Shown: positions 1 through 6,248, counted from the first letter of the stretch. The stretch: 6,779 bases of DNA from Anaerozeibacter sp031551775 (GCA_031551775.1 JAVBND010000116.1:1-6779), one strand, 5' to 3'. A program made the numbers and translations. Notes: a model not told the origin generated them from the sequence alone.

Positions 1-367
1 GACGGTCATCCGGATCCTGTCCACGCTGCTCGCCTGACGGCGGCAATGCCGGCGTGAGCGGCTTCGATGTGCGGCGCGAGCCCGAAAAGGTGCGAGAGCG
101 CATCAGCCTCACGGGGCAGTTTGCCGCCGTAGACGGCATGTTGACGGGACGGGAAAATCTGACGCCAATCGCCAAGTTGCGCGGGATTGGTGGCGCGGGC
201 AGGGTCGCGGATGGGTTGCTTGGCCGGTGCGGACTAAGCGGCGCGGCGGATCGGCGGGTGGATACCGATTCGGGCGGCATGGCGCGCAGGCTGGACATCG
301 CCATGAGTTTGGTGGGTATGCCGGAGGTAATTTTCCTCGATGAGCCGACAACCGGGCTTGACTTTCC
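1..367 (+). pseudogene. DrrA-like ABC transporter ATPase fragment, frameshifted and truncated
   Basis: This is the middle of the ATPase subunit of a DrrA-type (daunorubicin-resistance-like) ABC exporter, a cytoplasmic protein that normally powers a partner permease. In one frame bases 2-34 read TVIRILSTLLA, which matches the stretch just after Walker A, and then stop at TGA (35-37). The match resumes in another frame at base 36 with DGGNAGVSGFDVRREPEKV. The family normally has Leu-x-Pro-Asp-Gly-Gly here, so about two bases of the proline codon seem to be lost. Further on are the Q-loop region (LTGQFAAVDGMLTGRENL), the signature SGGM (around 270-281) and Walker B with D-loop (VIFLDEPTTGLD, ending at 362). 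The similarity stops there; the repeat element begins at 368, and its TIR supplies the stop (378-380). The remaining C-terminal part is nowhere in the window. It has two independent lesions, so it is almost certainly non-functional, unless base 35 is a sequencing error. The true start lies left of the window. Confidence 0.85.
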
Positions 368-533
368 TAGGGTGTGTTGACACTATCCGAAATGCTCAGA
401 TTTCCTTGGATTTTTGCGTCTGACAAGGCGCTTTTCCGAAGGAATACCGAGTGTATTTCGAGGGAAAGCAACACGGTCAGACACAAAAAGACGAGGGAAG
501 ATGGGCGTTGAGCGGTAGTGTCAACACGCCCTA
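368..533 (+). mobile_element. MITE-like 166-bp palindromic element, copy 1
   Basis: This is a non-coding repeat running from TA to TA. Its ends are TAGGGTGTGTTGACACTA on the left and, read from the other strand, TAGGGCGTGTTGACACTA on the right, giving an 18-bp terminal inverted repeat with one mismatch. The two 83-bp arms are imperfectly complementary throughout. The best inner match is TTTTTGCGTCTGAC (411-424) against TTTTTGTGTCTGAC read from the opposite strand (476-489), so the whole element could fold into one long hairpin. It carries no ORF of its own. An inverted, roughly 95% identical copy lies at 6249-6414. The size, TIRs, flanking TA and lack of a transposase fit a MITE mobilised in trans, perhaps by an IS5- or IS630-type transposase; that family assignment is a guess. 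It ends the ATPase fragment on the left and supplies the last base of the neighbouring gene's stop codon on the right. Confidence 0.85.
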
Positions 534-1046
534 AAACGCGATGTGAATCTTCTCGGATGTGAAGACGGTTTCAAACGCGTCGCAATCAAAAACATTAAAC
601 TCGAACTCCAGGTCTTCGAGATCTTCCGCGTCATCCACATTCGCGCGCGATATGGTGCCGATGAAGAACTTGCCTTCGGCTTTTTTGCCCGGTTCCAGAT
701 CGCTCACGCCCATCGCGTAAACCTGCCACCCGTTGACATAGACGTTTTCCGGAAGCAATGTGATTTTTTTGTCCGAGTTGTTTTCGACGATGAGCGTTGT
801 GGTAAACGCGTCATACTCGACCATGTAGTCGGCGCGCATCGTGACCAAAATGCCCTGTTCATCGAGGATGACTTTATCGCTGTCGAGGTAGACCTCGTGC
901 GCCATCAGCGCTTGGCGCGCTTGGTCGATCACCGCATGGAGCTCATCCTTTGTCATGGACGAATAGTCGGGAGATGGCGTCTCGGCTTTTGCGCAGGGCA
1001 GGCAAAGCGCCAAACAGAGCGCGGCAACGGTCATTTGTTTCTTCAT
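531..1046 (-). CDS. Small secreted protein with Ig-like beta-sandwich domain
   Basis: This encodes a 171-residue exported protein of unknown function. Residues 1-21 form a Sec signal peptide (MKKQ, hydrophobic core, then AKA before Glu22). The lipobox fit is poor, so the protein is probably released rather than lipidated. A short helical segment (around 31-50, MTKDELHAVIDQARQAL) follows. Then comes a beta-rich domain with VENNSDK (87-93), NVYVNGW (101-107), PGKKA (119-123) and an acidic LEFEFNVFD strand (146-154). From memory this matches a family of secreted or cell-surface proteins of Clostridia whose members end in a similar FxVFDxDxxxTVF stretch, so the C-terminus looks natural. The start is supported by AAAGGTGG about 7 bases upstream of the ATG, and a good promoter lies at 1097-1126. 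The stop TAG (533-531) is made from the TA at the edge of the repeat element plus the element's first base. The gene has no obvious tie to the sugar genes. Confidence 0.8.
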   Translation of the reverse strand: MKKQMTVAALCLALCLPCAKAETPSPDYSSMTKDELHAVIDQARQALMAHEVYLDSDKVILDEQGILVTMRADYMVEYDAFTTTLIVENNSDKKITLLPENVYVNGWQVYAMGVSDLEPGKKAEGKFFIGTISRANVDDAEDLEDLEFEFNVFDCDAFETVFTSEKIHIAF

Positions 1047-1096
1047 TTTAGACCACCTTTCAGCATTTAAGAGATTTCCGGGATTTGCCGTTTGTC

Positions 1097-1126
1097 ATTG
1101 TATGACACCAAAATGTATCCTGTCAA
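1097..1126 (-). promoter_or_regulatory. Sigma-A promoter of the secreted-protein gene
   Basis: On the minus strand TTGACA (1126-1121, perfect -35) is followed after 18 bases by TACAAT (1102-1097, 5 of 6 for -10). Transcription would start near 1089-1091, leaving a leader of about 43 bases that contains the AAAGGTGG ribosome binding site. The gene is therefore probably transcribed alone and independently of the sugar locus. Confidence 0.75.
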
Positions 1127-1197
1127 TAAGCGCGGCCATGGTATATTCTGCCATGGACATAAACGCGAGGCGGGTCTATTGCGATTGCGGCGCAACG

Positions 1198-1233
1198 AAA
1201 ACGACCCGCCGGTTAAATCGGACGGGTCGTTTG
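1198..1233 (-). terminator. Hairpin terminator after the epimerase-HAD operon
   Basis: A 10-bp perfect stem, AAACGACCCG (1199-1208) with CGGGTCGTTT (1223-1232), can be extended by CCG/CGG around a GTTAAAT loop with one bulged base. Read on the minus strand, the stem runs into GTCGTTTTCGTT, a modest T-rich tail. It lies 10 bases after the TAA of the HAD gene. It also separates this operon from the promoter of the secreted-protein gene. Confidence 0.75.
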
Positions 1234-1242
1234 GTCATTGCG

Positions 1243-1902
1243 TTATTGCGCGGCAGGCGCGCGCAGGATGTCGATGAGATCGGTCATGCGTTCAATTGGC
1301 CAGTCGGCCTCGCGCAGGTCCTGCGGATTGGCGCCGTTCATCGTGTAGCCCGCGCAGCGCATGCCCGCCGCGTGGACGGCCATGACGCCGGAGCGCGAAT
1401 CCTCAACCGCCACCGCGCGCCGCGCGTCGGCGCCCGCCTTGGCGAGCGCTGCCAGGTAGATGTCGGGCGCGGGCTTGAGAACCCGGGTCTCGGCTCCGGT
1501 GATCACGACGTCGAAGTACGGCTCGATGCCAAGGTGCCCAAGGATTTCGCGCGCGAAGTATTCCTCGGAGCCTGTGCACACGGCGGCCCTCATGCCGTTT
1601 TTGCGGATGAATCGCAAAAGCTCGGTCAGCCCCGGCGATTCGCGTTGGCCCGCGCGCCGAAGCGCGCTTAAGACATGGTCAAATTGCTTCTTGACCAGTT
1701 CGTCCACATCCCCCTCCATGCCCATCCTGTCAAGCACTGTCTGCCAGAACAGCCGGTTTGAGCGGCCGATGAAGTAGTTCAAATCGATGTCCGCCTTGCC
1801 GCCGAGCTCCTTCATAATGGTTACCTTGGCTTCTTCGTGGGCCCACTCACTGTCGATGATGGTGCCATCCATGTCAAATATGACGTAATCAAATTGGTTC
1901 AC
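1243..1902 (-). CDS. HAD-superfamily phosphatase / beta-phosphoglucomutase-like hydrolase
   Basis: This is a 219-residue cytoplasmic enzyme of HAD subfamily I with a helical cap, expected to remove or move a phosphate on a small sugar phosphate. The four catalytic motifs are all present: DxDGT at Asp10/Asp12 (nucleophile and acid/base), Thr110 in VCTGS, Lys143 in LKPAPDIY and Glu167-Asp168 in VEDSRSG. The cap follows DSEWAH with the usual histidine (His22), and Arg50 in the cap could contact phosphate. Both phosphatases and beta-phosphoglucomutases of this group share these residues, so the reaction cannot be settled. I start it at GTG 1902-1900 because AGGGGG lies 8 bases upstream and MNQFDYVIFDMDGT is a typical N-terminus. 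A longer reading to 2058 would add 52 basic, unrelated residues inside the preceding gene. It lies 35 bases after the epimerase stop, so the two are surely one operon, and a hairpin terminator follows. Confidence 0.88.
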   Translation of the reverse strand: MNQFDYVIFDMDGTIIDSEWAHEEAKVTIMKELGGKADIDLNYFIGRSNRLFWQTVLDRMGMEGDVDELVKKQFDHVLSALRRAGQRESPGLTELLRFIRKNGMRAAVCTGSEEYFAREILGHLGIEPYFDVVITGAETRVLKPAPDIYLAALAKAGADARRAVAVEDSRSGVMAVHAAGMRCAGYTMNGANPQDLREADWPIERMTDLIDILRAPAAQ

Positions 1903-1937
1903 CTGGCCGTCCCCCTGTCGCTCACGAATTTCCCTGG

Positions 1938-2756
1938 TTATCGCCCGGTGAGTTCCAGCAGCTTTTGTACTTCGCCCTCGACCAGGGCGGGGGTGATGTG
2001 GCTGCCGGGTGCGTATTCGAGCACCCAGTCGGCGTGCGGCGTGTATCGATCGGCCCATGAGAGCAGTTCCTTTAAGCGTGCGGGACCGTACTTCATGCCC
2101 TCTTCAAACAGCGGGCGGTGAATGTCCGCGCGGCCGTCGTTGTTGTGCAGGTGGTAGGACTCAATCTTGTTGGACAGGCTAGAGATCACCTTTTCAAAGT
2201 CCCAGCCGTTGATCATCGCGTGTCCGATGTCGATCAGGCAGCCCGATGCGGGGTTGACCTCGTCAAAAAGGCGGATGAATTCGTCCTCGTCAAACAGCAG
2301 GCTGTCAAAAATTGCTTCGCCCACGTTTTCAATCAGCAGCTTCACGCCCTGGTCCGCGGCCATTTGACCGATCTGATTGAGCGTTGAAAGGGAGCACGCC
2401 TGAAGGCGCGGCTTGTCCTCGGCGCGCAAGGAGATTTGATTGGTGTGCATGACGATGGAGTGGGCGTTAAAGGCCCGGACGATGTCAAAGGATTCGGCCA
2501 TGGCCCGAACGATGCGCGCGTGGCCTTGGCTGCCTGCGGGCGATGTGGCTTCCACCTCAATGTGGGGCGCGTGGAAGGTGATGTAGTAATCCTTAAACAG
2601 GCCGCGCGCCGCCATCAAGCGGCCGATGTATTCGGGGTTGTGAAATATGGACAGCTCGACACCCACGCCGTAGCGCTTAAGCGGGTTCAGGATATCGGTC
2701 AGGGCGTCGTAGTCTTCGAAGTTCACACAATAGCACGCGATGATCAGCTTGTTCAT
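1938..2756 (-). CDS. Sugar isomerase/epimerase, TIM-barrel (xylose isomerase-like / AP endonuclease 2 fold)
   Basis: This is a 272-residue cytoplasmic protein of the sugar phosphate isomerase/epimerase superfamily, metal-dependent TIM barrels that epimerise or isomerise keto-sugars and related polyols. Likely metal and active-site positions are Glu34 (VELSIFHN), His62/His65 (ITFHAPH), His104 (VMHTN), Glu143 (LLIENVGEA), Asp176 and His179 (LIDIGHA), His202/His204 (SYHLHNNDG) and Glu248 (VLEYAPG). The length is typical for the family. The exact substrate cannot be read from the sequence, because the family includes allulose/tagatose epimerases, inosose dehydratases and hydroxypyruvate isomerases. 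The ATG is preceded by AAAGGAAG at a 6-base distance. It is the first gene of a two-gene leftward operon with the HAD enzyme, and it diverges from the DeoR regulators across a 149-base control region, a classic arrangement for local regulation. Confidence 0.85.
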   Translation of the reverse strand: MNKLIIACYCVNFEDYDALTDILNPLKRYGVGVELSIFHNPEYIGRLMAARGLFKDYYITFHAPHIEVEATSPAGSQGHARIVRAMAESFDIVRAFNAHSIVMHTNQISLRAEDKPRLQACSLSTLNQIGQMAADQGVKLLIENVGEAIFDSLLFDEDEFIRLFDEVNPASGCLIDIGHAMINGWDFEKVISSLSNKIESYHLHNNDGRADIHRPLFEEGMKYGPARLKELLSWADRYTPHADWVLEYAPGSHITPALVEGEVQKLLELTGR

Positions 2757-2904
2757 GGAGGTCTTCCTTTCCTGTCACTGTTTTCTATAGAATGCGGCGT
2801 GATGTTGACTTTCTTTGCGTTATGAGGTAGAATTCTTACGTTGGAAATTGATGTTTCTGCAAATTATGAAAATGATCCTCATGATTGGAAGTAGTGTGAC
2901 GGCC
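2757..2904. promoter_or_regulatory. Divergent control region between epimerase operon and DeoR operon
   Basis: This AT-richer spacer separates the epimerase operon from the regulators. Besides the strong rightward promoter it holds a perfect 10-bp palindrome TTCTATAGAA (2783-2792), 27 bases before the epimerase ATG, and a second palindrome AGAATTCT (2829-2836) that overlaps the rightward -10 box. Both are built from TAGAA/TTCTA halves and could be operators of the adjacent DeoR proteins. A weak leftward promoter, TTTCCA (2847-2842), 17 bases, CATAAC (2824-2819), overlaps the rightward one; a lone TATAGA (2789-2784) is another possible -10. The operator role is inference. Confidence 0.4.
2805..2833 (+). 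promoter_or_regulatory. Sigma-A promoter of the tandem DeoR genes
   Basis: TTGACT (2805-2810, 5 of 6 for -35) and TAGAAT (2828-2833, 5 of 6 for -10) are 17 bases apart, the ideal spacing. The start point would be near 2840, giving a leader of about 65 bases. The palindrome AGAATTCT covers the -10 box, which would suit autorepression. Confidence 0.75.
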
Positions 2905-2905
2905 T

Positions 2906-3688
2906 ATGACGCGCAACGAACGCATGGAGTTTATCCTTAAAACCCTGGAAGAGACAAGGTCGGTTGAAATCGCGAAACTCGCGGGTATACTCGGGGCATC
3001 GAGCGTGACCGTAAGGAGCGACCTTAAAGCACTTGAGAAGGCGGGCAAGCTCAGGCGCACGCGCGGCGGCGCGGTGATCGCGAATGAAGCGCCGGGCGAT
3101 CTCAGGTCCATCGCATCGGTCATGAAACCGATGCGGATCCCGGACCTCGAATACAAGGAAGCGCTGGCCCGTGCGGTTGTGAAGCTGATTGCGCCGGGCG
3201 ATTCGGTTTTCCTGGGCGGCGGTTCCACGTTCTACGTGATCGCGCGGCACCTGAAGGCGCGCAAGGATATCCGGATCGTTACGTCCAATCTGAACATCGC
3301 CTTTGAGCTCGCGCCCCATATTGACAACATCTTCTTCATCGGCGGGGAGCTAACCGAATACGACGGCCTGTACAACACGGGCGGCCCCAAGGTCGCGGGG
3401 GAACTTGAGAAGATCTATGTCAACAAGGCCTTTGTTGGCGTGAGCGGCATCGACATCAATGCCCAGTTGACCGTTTACGACTTGTCCCAGTTCACGCTGC
3501 TCACATCCACCAAGAAGATCGCGCGGGAGAGTATTTTGGTTGCCGATGCCAGCAAGTTCGGCTTCCAAAGCGCGCACCGGATCGGCTCGGTCCTTGATGT
3601 GGCGGACGCCATCATGACCAACCGCGAAATCGACCCGCGCTACACCAAGGCGTTTCATGCCATGAACATCCCCACCATGCTTGCATAA
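2906..3688 (+). CDS. DeoR-family transcriptional regulator (first of tandem pair)
   Basis: This is a 260-residue DNA-binding regulator. The N-terminal DeoR helix-turn-helix spans about residues 4-56 (ERMEFILKTLEE, then VEIAKLAGILG-ASSVTVRSDLKALEKAGKL and RTRGGAVI). The C-terminal sensor domain (about 75-235) has the expected ligand loops: GGGST (104-108), TSN (126-128), GGE (146-148), GG (159-160) and ADASKFG (213-219) with the family's Asp and Lys. In this family the sensor usually binds a phosphorylated sugar, which releases the repressor from DNA. The site looks intact here, so it probably senses an intermediate made by the neighbouring enzymes. The start is the only upstream ATG before an in-frame TGA (2897-2899). 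The ribosome binding site is weak (GGAAG lies about 18 bases away), hinting at low expression. It diverges from the epimerase-HAD operon and is followed 11 bases later by a second DeoR gene. Confidence 0.9.
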   Translation: MTRNERMEFILKTLEETRSVEIAKLAGILGASSVTVRSDLKALEKAGKLRRTRGGAVIANEAPGDLRSIASVMKPMRIPDLEYKEALARAVVKLIAPGDSVFLGGGSTFYVIARHLKARKDIRIVTSNLNIAFELAPHIDNIFFIGGELTEYDGLYNTGGPKVAGELEKIYVNKAFVGVSGIDINAQLTVYDLSQFTLLTSTKKIARESILVADASKFGFQSAHRIGSVLDVADAIMTNREIDPRYTKAFHAMNIPTMLA

Positions 3689-3699
3689 GGAGGCGCGCC
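3687..3699 (+). promoter_or_regulatory. Strong ribosome binding site of second DeoR gene
   Basis: The stop codon of the first regulator runs straight into AAGGAGG, followed by CGCGCC and the ATG at 3700. This near-perfect site, stronger than that of the first gene, fixes the start of the second one. It shows that the two are translated from one message and suggests that the second protein is made in larger amounts. Confidence 0.8.
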
Positions 3700-4494
3700 A
3701 TGCTGTTGACCAAGCGCCATGAAATCATCAAGCGCAAGCTCTACCAGAACGGATCCATGCCCCTTGAGACCCTGATTCAGGAGCTCGGCGTATCCAAGGC
3801 CACCTTGTACCGGGACGTTGCCGAGCTTGAGAAGCAGGGGGCGCTGTCGCTCAACCGCGGCGTGGTGACATCGGCAGCCGTGCGCGGCGGCAAGGTGTTC
3901 AGCGGGGAAGCGATGGGCCTGCGCGCGCCGGAGGAAGTCTGTCAGCTCGACGCCATCGCCGCCGCCGCGGTTTTATCCATTACCCCCAATGACAGCCTGT
4001 TCATCGGCGAAGGGCTGGTGTGCTACCTGCTTGCGCAAAAGATCCGGGGCGACAAAAGCCTTGAGCACCTGATCGTGGTGACCAACAACTTCGGCGTCGC
4101 CGTGGCGCTTTACGCGCATGTGCGCCACCTGTACCTGATCGGGGGAGAACTTTTGCAAAACGCCGACAACGTCTATACGGGGGGTGCGCGCCTGACGACC
4201 AACCTGTCCACCATTTTGGTCAACAAAGCCTTTGCCAGCGTTGACGGCATCGATGAAAAGGCGGGTTACACCATGCAGGAACTTTCCCAGTTGGGCATCC
4301 TCGCGCAACTGCCTTCCTTTGCTTCAAGCACCATCTTTTTAGCTCCCTCCGGACGCTTCGGCAACCGTTCCATTCACCAGCTCGCGCCGCTGGATTTTGC
4401 CGATATCGTCATCACCGACGCCGCCATTTCGCCGGAGGCACGCGCCGCGTACGGCGCGCTTGAACGGCCTCAACTGATCGTGGCGGGCGCCTGA
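3700..4494 (+). CDS. DeoR-family regulator with altered effector site (second of tandem pair)
   Basis: This is a 264-residue paralogue of the preceding protein. The N-terminal helix-turn-helix is recognisable (KRHEIIKRKLYQ, then PLETLIQELGVSKATLYRDVAELEKQGAL, to about residue 50), but the usual RTRGGAV wing is reduced to LNRGVV. The C-terminal sensor domain keeps TNN (128-130), GGE (148-150), the NKAF block (175-178) and DGID (182-185). However, the phosphate-binding GGGST loop reads GEGLV (103-107) and DxSKFG reads PSGRFG (216-221), losing the Asp and replacing Lys with Arg. It may thus bind another ligand, bind none, or work as a partner subunit of the first regulator. It is translated from its own strong AAGGAGG site 11 bases after the first gene. 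Its TGA stop abuts the stop of the convergent permease gene, with no terminator visible between them. Confidence 0.85.
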   Translation: MLLTKRHEIIKRKLYQNGSMPLETLIQELGVSKATLYRDVAELEKQGALSLNRGVVTSAAVRGGKVFSGEAMGLRAPEEVCQLDAIAAAAVLSITPNDSLFIGEGLVCYLLAQKIRGDKSLEHLIVVTNNFGVAVALYAHVRHLYLIGGELLQNADNVYTGGARLTTNLSTILVNKAFASVDGIDEKAGYTMQELSQLGILAQLPSFASSTIFLAPSGRFGNRSIHQLAPLDFADIVITDAAISPEARAAYGALERPQLIVAGA

Positions 4495-4497
4495 TCA
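4492..4497. other. Abutting convergent stop codons in palindrome TGATCA
   Basis: The TGA of the second DeoR gene (4492-4494) and the TGA of the MalG-type permease on the other strand (4497-4495) touch with no base between them, forming the palindrome TGATCA. No hairpin terminator is visible at the junction, so transcripts from each side would run antisense into the other gene unless terminated some other way. Confidence 0.85.
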
Positions 4498-5325
4498 GCC
4501 CTTGATGCCGGCGCTGACGAAGGCGTTGATGATGCCGCGTTGGAAGAACAGGTAGCAGATGATGGCGGGCATGGACGCCATGGTGGCCGTCGCCATGAAC
4601 GGGCCCCAGCGGTTGCCCATCTCAAAATCAAGGAACTGTTTGAACGCCACGGTCAGCGTGCGCGTGTCGGACTTGGTCAAAACCAGCATCGGCCAAAAGT
4701 ACAGGTTCCACGATTCAATGATTGTCAGGATCGAGATGGCCGAAATCGCGCCCATTGAAAGCCCCATGACCACGTGCTGGAAGGTCCATGCGGAGCTCGC
4801 GCCTTCGAGCTTGGCCACTTCATAGTAGGCTTTGGGGATGCCGCGTACGTTCTGATACAGATAAAAGAAGGTGGAAGCGTTGGCGGCATAGGGCAGGACG
4901 ACAGCCGTCAAGGTGTTGATCAGGCCCATGCGCGAGACCGTGATGTAGTTGGGGATCATGGTCACTTGAAACGGTATCACCATGGTGATCAGCAGGAAAT
5001 AAAACCCGAACTTGGCCGCGCGCGTCTTGAAGTACCCCACCGCGAACGCGGCCATCAGCGACACCGCCAGTTGCAAAGCAAATATGCCCAGCGTCGAGAA
5101 GACGCTGTTTTTGAGCCAGGTGCCGAAGGCGTATTCGCGAAAAACGGTCAGGTAGCTGTCAAACGTGATTTGCTTGGGGATCAGGCTGATCGCGCCGGAG
5201 AACATCTCCCCGGGGTTTTTGAGCGAGGAGGAGACCATCCACAAAAGCGGGAACAGGTTGATCGCGACGAGCGCGGCGAGGACAAGGTTGAGCAGGATTT
5301 GCCCCGGGCCTTTTTTACTCGTCAT
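4495..5325 (-). CDS. Carbohydrate ABC transporter permease, MalG-type (CUT1)
   Basis: This is a 276-residue inner subunit of a sugar importer in the cytoplasmic membrane, with about six transmembrane helices (near residues 9-31, 70-97, 106-128, 137-157, 188-208 and 242-262). The cytoplasmic EAA loop that docks the ATPase reads YEVAKLEGASSAWTF (from residue 168), and the family hallmark SWN...WP follows (205-212). Two loop positions are odd: the IDG of the consensus is LEG, and the conserved proline about 13 residues after the EAA glycine is Gly188. I start it at ATG 5325-5323, because GGGAGGG lies 7 bases upstream. A TTG six bases earlier (5331) would sit almost on top of that site. It overlaps the end of the first permease gene by 11 bases, so translation is coupled. 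No ATPase gene is near; CUT1 systems often share one encoded elsewhere. Confidence 0.92.
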   Translation of the reverse strand: MTSKKGPGQILLNLVLAALVAINLFPLLWMVSSSLKNPGEMFSGAISLIPKQITFDSYLTVFREYAFGTWLKNSVFSTLGIFALQLAVSLMAAFAVGYFKTRAAKFGFYFLLITMVIPFQVTMIPNYITVSRMGLINTLTAVVLPYAANASTFFYLYQNVRGIPKAYYEVAKLEGASSAWTFQHVVMGLSMGAISAISILTIIESWNLYFWPMLVLTKSDTRTLTVAFKQFLDFEMGNRWGPFMATATMASMPAIICYLFFQRGIINAFVSAGIKG

Positions 5326-6229
5326 GCTCAAACCCTCCCCACGAACGCATCATCACCAGCGTGATGGCCAGGTAGAAGATCGAGGTAAACACCGCGATGG
5401 CGCTGGCCATGCCGATGTTGTAGGACTTGAACGCAAATTCGTAGATCACATAAGCCAGGTTGGTGGTGGTGTAGCTCGGCCCGCCCGCAGTCAATATATT
5501 GATGGCGGTAAACGCGCGGTCAGCCGCGAATATGATCGACGTGGTGACGACGTATACGGTGATCGGCATGAGCAGGGGCATCTTGATGCGCCAGAAGCAC
5601 TGCCAGCCGTTCGCGCCGTCGATGTGAGATGCTTCGATGCATTCCTGGGGAATGTTGAGCAGGCCCGCCATGAACAAGATCAGGTTTTGACCGAGGTACT
5701 TCCATCCGCACGCGACGACGATTGCCCAGAACGCCGTGGCCTTTTCGCTGAGCCAGGAGACCTGACTCATGCCAAGCCCCTTGAGGATGATGTTGAGGAG
5801 GCCGAAGGAGGGCGAATAGATCCACAGCCACACCATGCATACGATCGACAGCGCAAGCACCGTCGGCAGGAACATGGCCACCTTGTATACGCTTTGCGCG
5901 AGGCGGTTTTTGACCGAAAGCAGCATGGCGGCAAAGGTGAGCGGCAGCACCACGAAGAAAGGCATGAACGCCGCGATGTAGCGCAGGGTATTGCCGATGC
6001 CCTTGACAAACATGCTCTTGCCGAACATGGACGTATAGTTATCGAGTCCCACCCACTTGAGTTCGCCCACGAAGTTCCACTTGGCGAAGCTTAGCACGCC
6101 GCTGTACGCTATGGGGAAGTACTTGAACACGGCGTAAAACAAAAGCGCGGGCAGAAAGAAGGCCCAGAACCCCCAGCGCTCGCCGCGCATCAGGGTGCGT
6201 TTGGCCGTCTTGTGCGATTTCATCGACAT
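5315..6229 (-). CDS. Carbohydrate ABC transporter permease, MalF-type (CUT1)
   Basis: This is a 304-residue partner of the MalG-type subunit in a sugar import complex of the cytoplasmic membrane. A charged cytoplasmic tail (1-19) is followed by helices near 20-42, 82-105, 115-139, 165-192, 221-240 and 273-295. The EAA loop is well conserved, IEASHIDGANGWQCFW with Glu199, Gly205 and Pro218. The signature GGPSYTTTNLAYVIYEFAF (249-267) and GMASAIAVF (273-281) are typical of the family. The ATG at 6229 has AAAGGAAG 7 bases upstream. It leads the two-gene permease operon. In most CUT1 operons a substrate-binding protein gene comes just before this one, but here the 166-bp repeat lies 20 bases from the start codon and a peptidase gene lies beyond it. 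No promoter is evident in those 20 bases, so transcription must come from or through the repeat. Confidence 0.92.
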   Translation of the reverse strand: MSMKSHKTAKRTLMRGERWGFWAFFLPALLFYAVFKYFPIAYSGVLSFAKWNFVGELKWVGLDNYTSMFGKSMFVKGIGNTLRYIAAFMPFFVVLPLTFAAMLLSVKNRLAQSVYKVAMFLPTVLALSIVCMVWLWIYSPSFGLLNIILKGLGMSQVSWLSEKATAFWAIVVACGWKYLGQNLILFMAGLLNIPQECIEASHIDGANGWQCFWRIKMPLLMPITVYVVTTSIIFAADRAFTAINILTAGGPSYTTTNLAYVIYEFAFKSYNIGMASAIAVFTSIFYLAITLVMMRSWGGFEHDE

Positions 6230-6248
6230 GGCATCACTTCCTTTGGGC

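Noticed and set aside
368..533. The two 166-bp repeats as a CRISPR or attachment-site pair
   Set aside because: There are only two copies, inverted and 5.7 kb apart, with terminal inverted repeats and TA flanks, and no integrase or cas gene nearby. A MITE-like element fits better.
1136..1156. Two GCCATGG-type sites (CCATGG at 1136-1141 and 1151-1156) upstream of the secreted-protein promoter
   Set aside because: They are short, the spacer is unremarkable and no known regulator motif fits. Chance is a sufficient explanation.
1185..1195. Odd palindrome TTGCGGCGCAA beside the terminator
   Set aside because: It is a 5-bp stem around a single base, which cannot form a hairpin with a proper loop, and it has no clear role.
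1903..2058. N-terminal extension of the HAD enzyme by 52 residues
   Set aside because: It lies mostly inside the epimerase gene, is basic and unlike any HAD N-terminus, and a good ribosome binding site supports the GTG at 1902.
5165..6094. A 309-residue rightward open frame across both permease genes, and similar long frames at 543-1070, 4774-5364 and 1102-1671
   Set aside because: They are antisense shadows of well-supported genes. Their predicted proteins are rich in Arg, His, Gly and Asp, have no recognisable motif and lack suitable ribosome binding sites.
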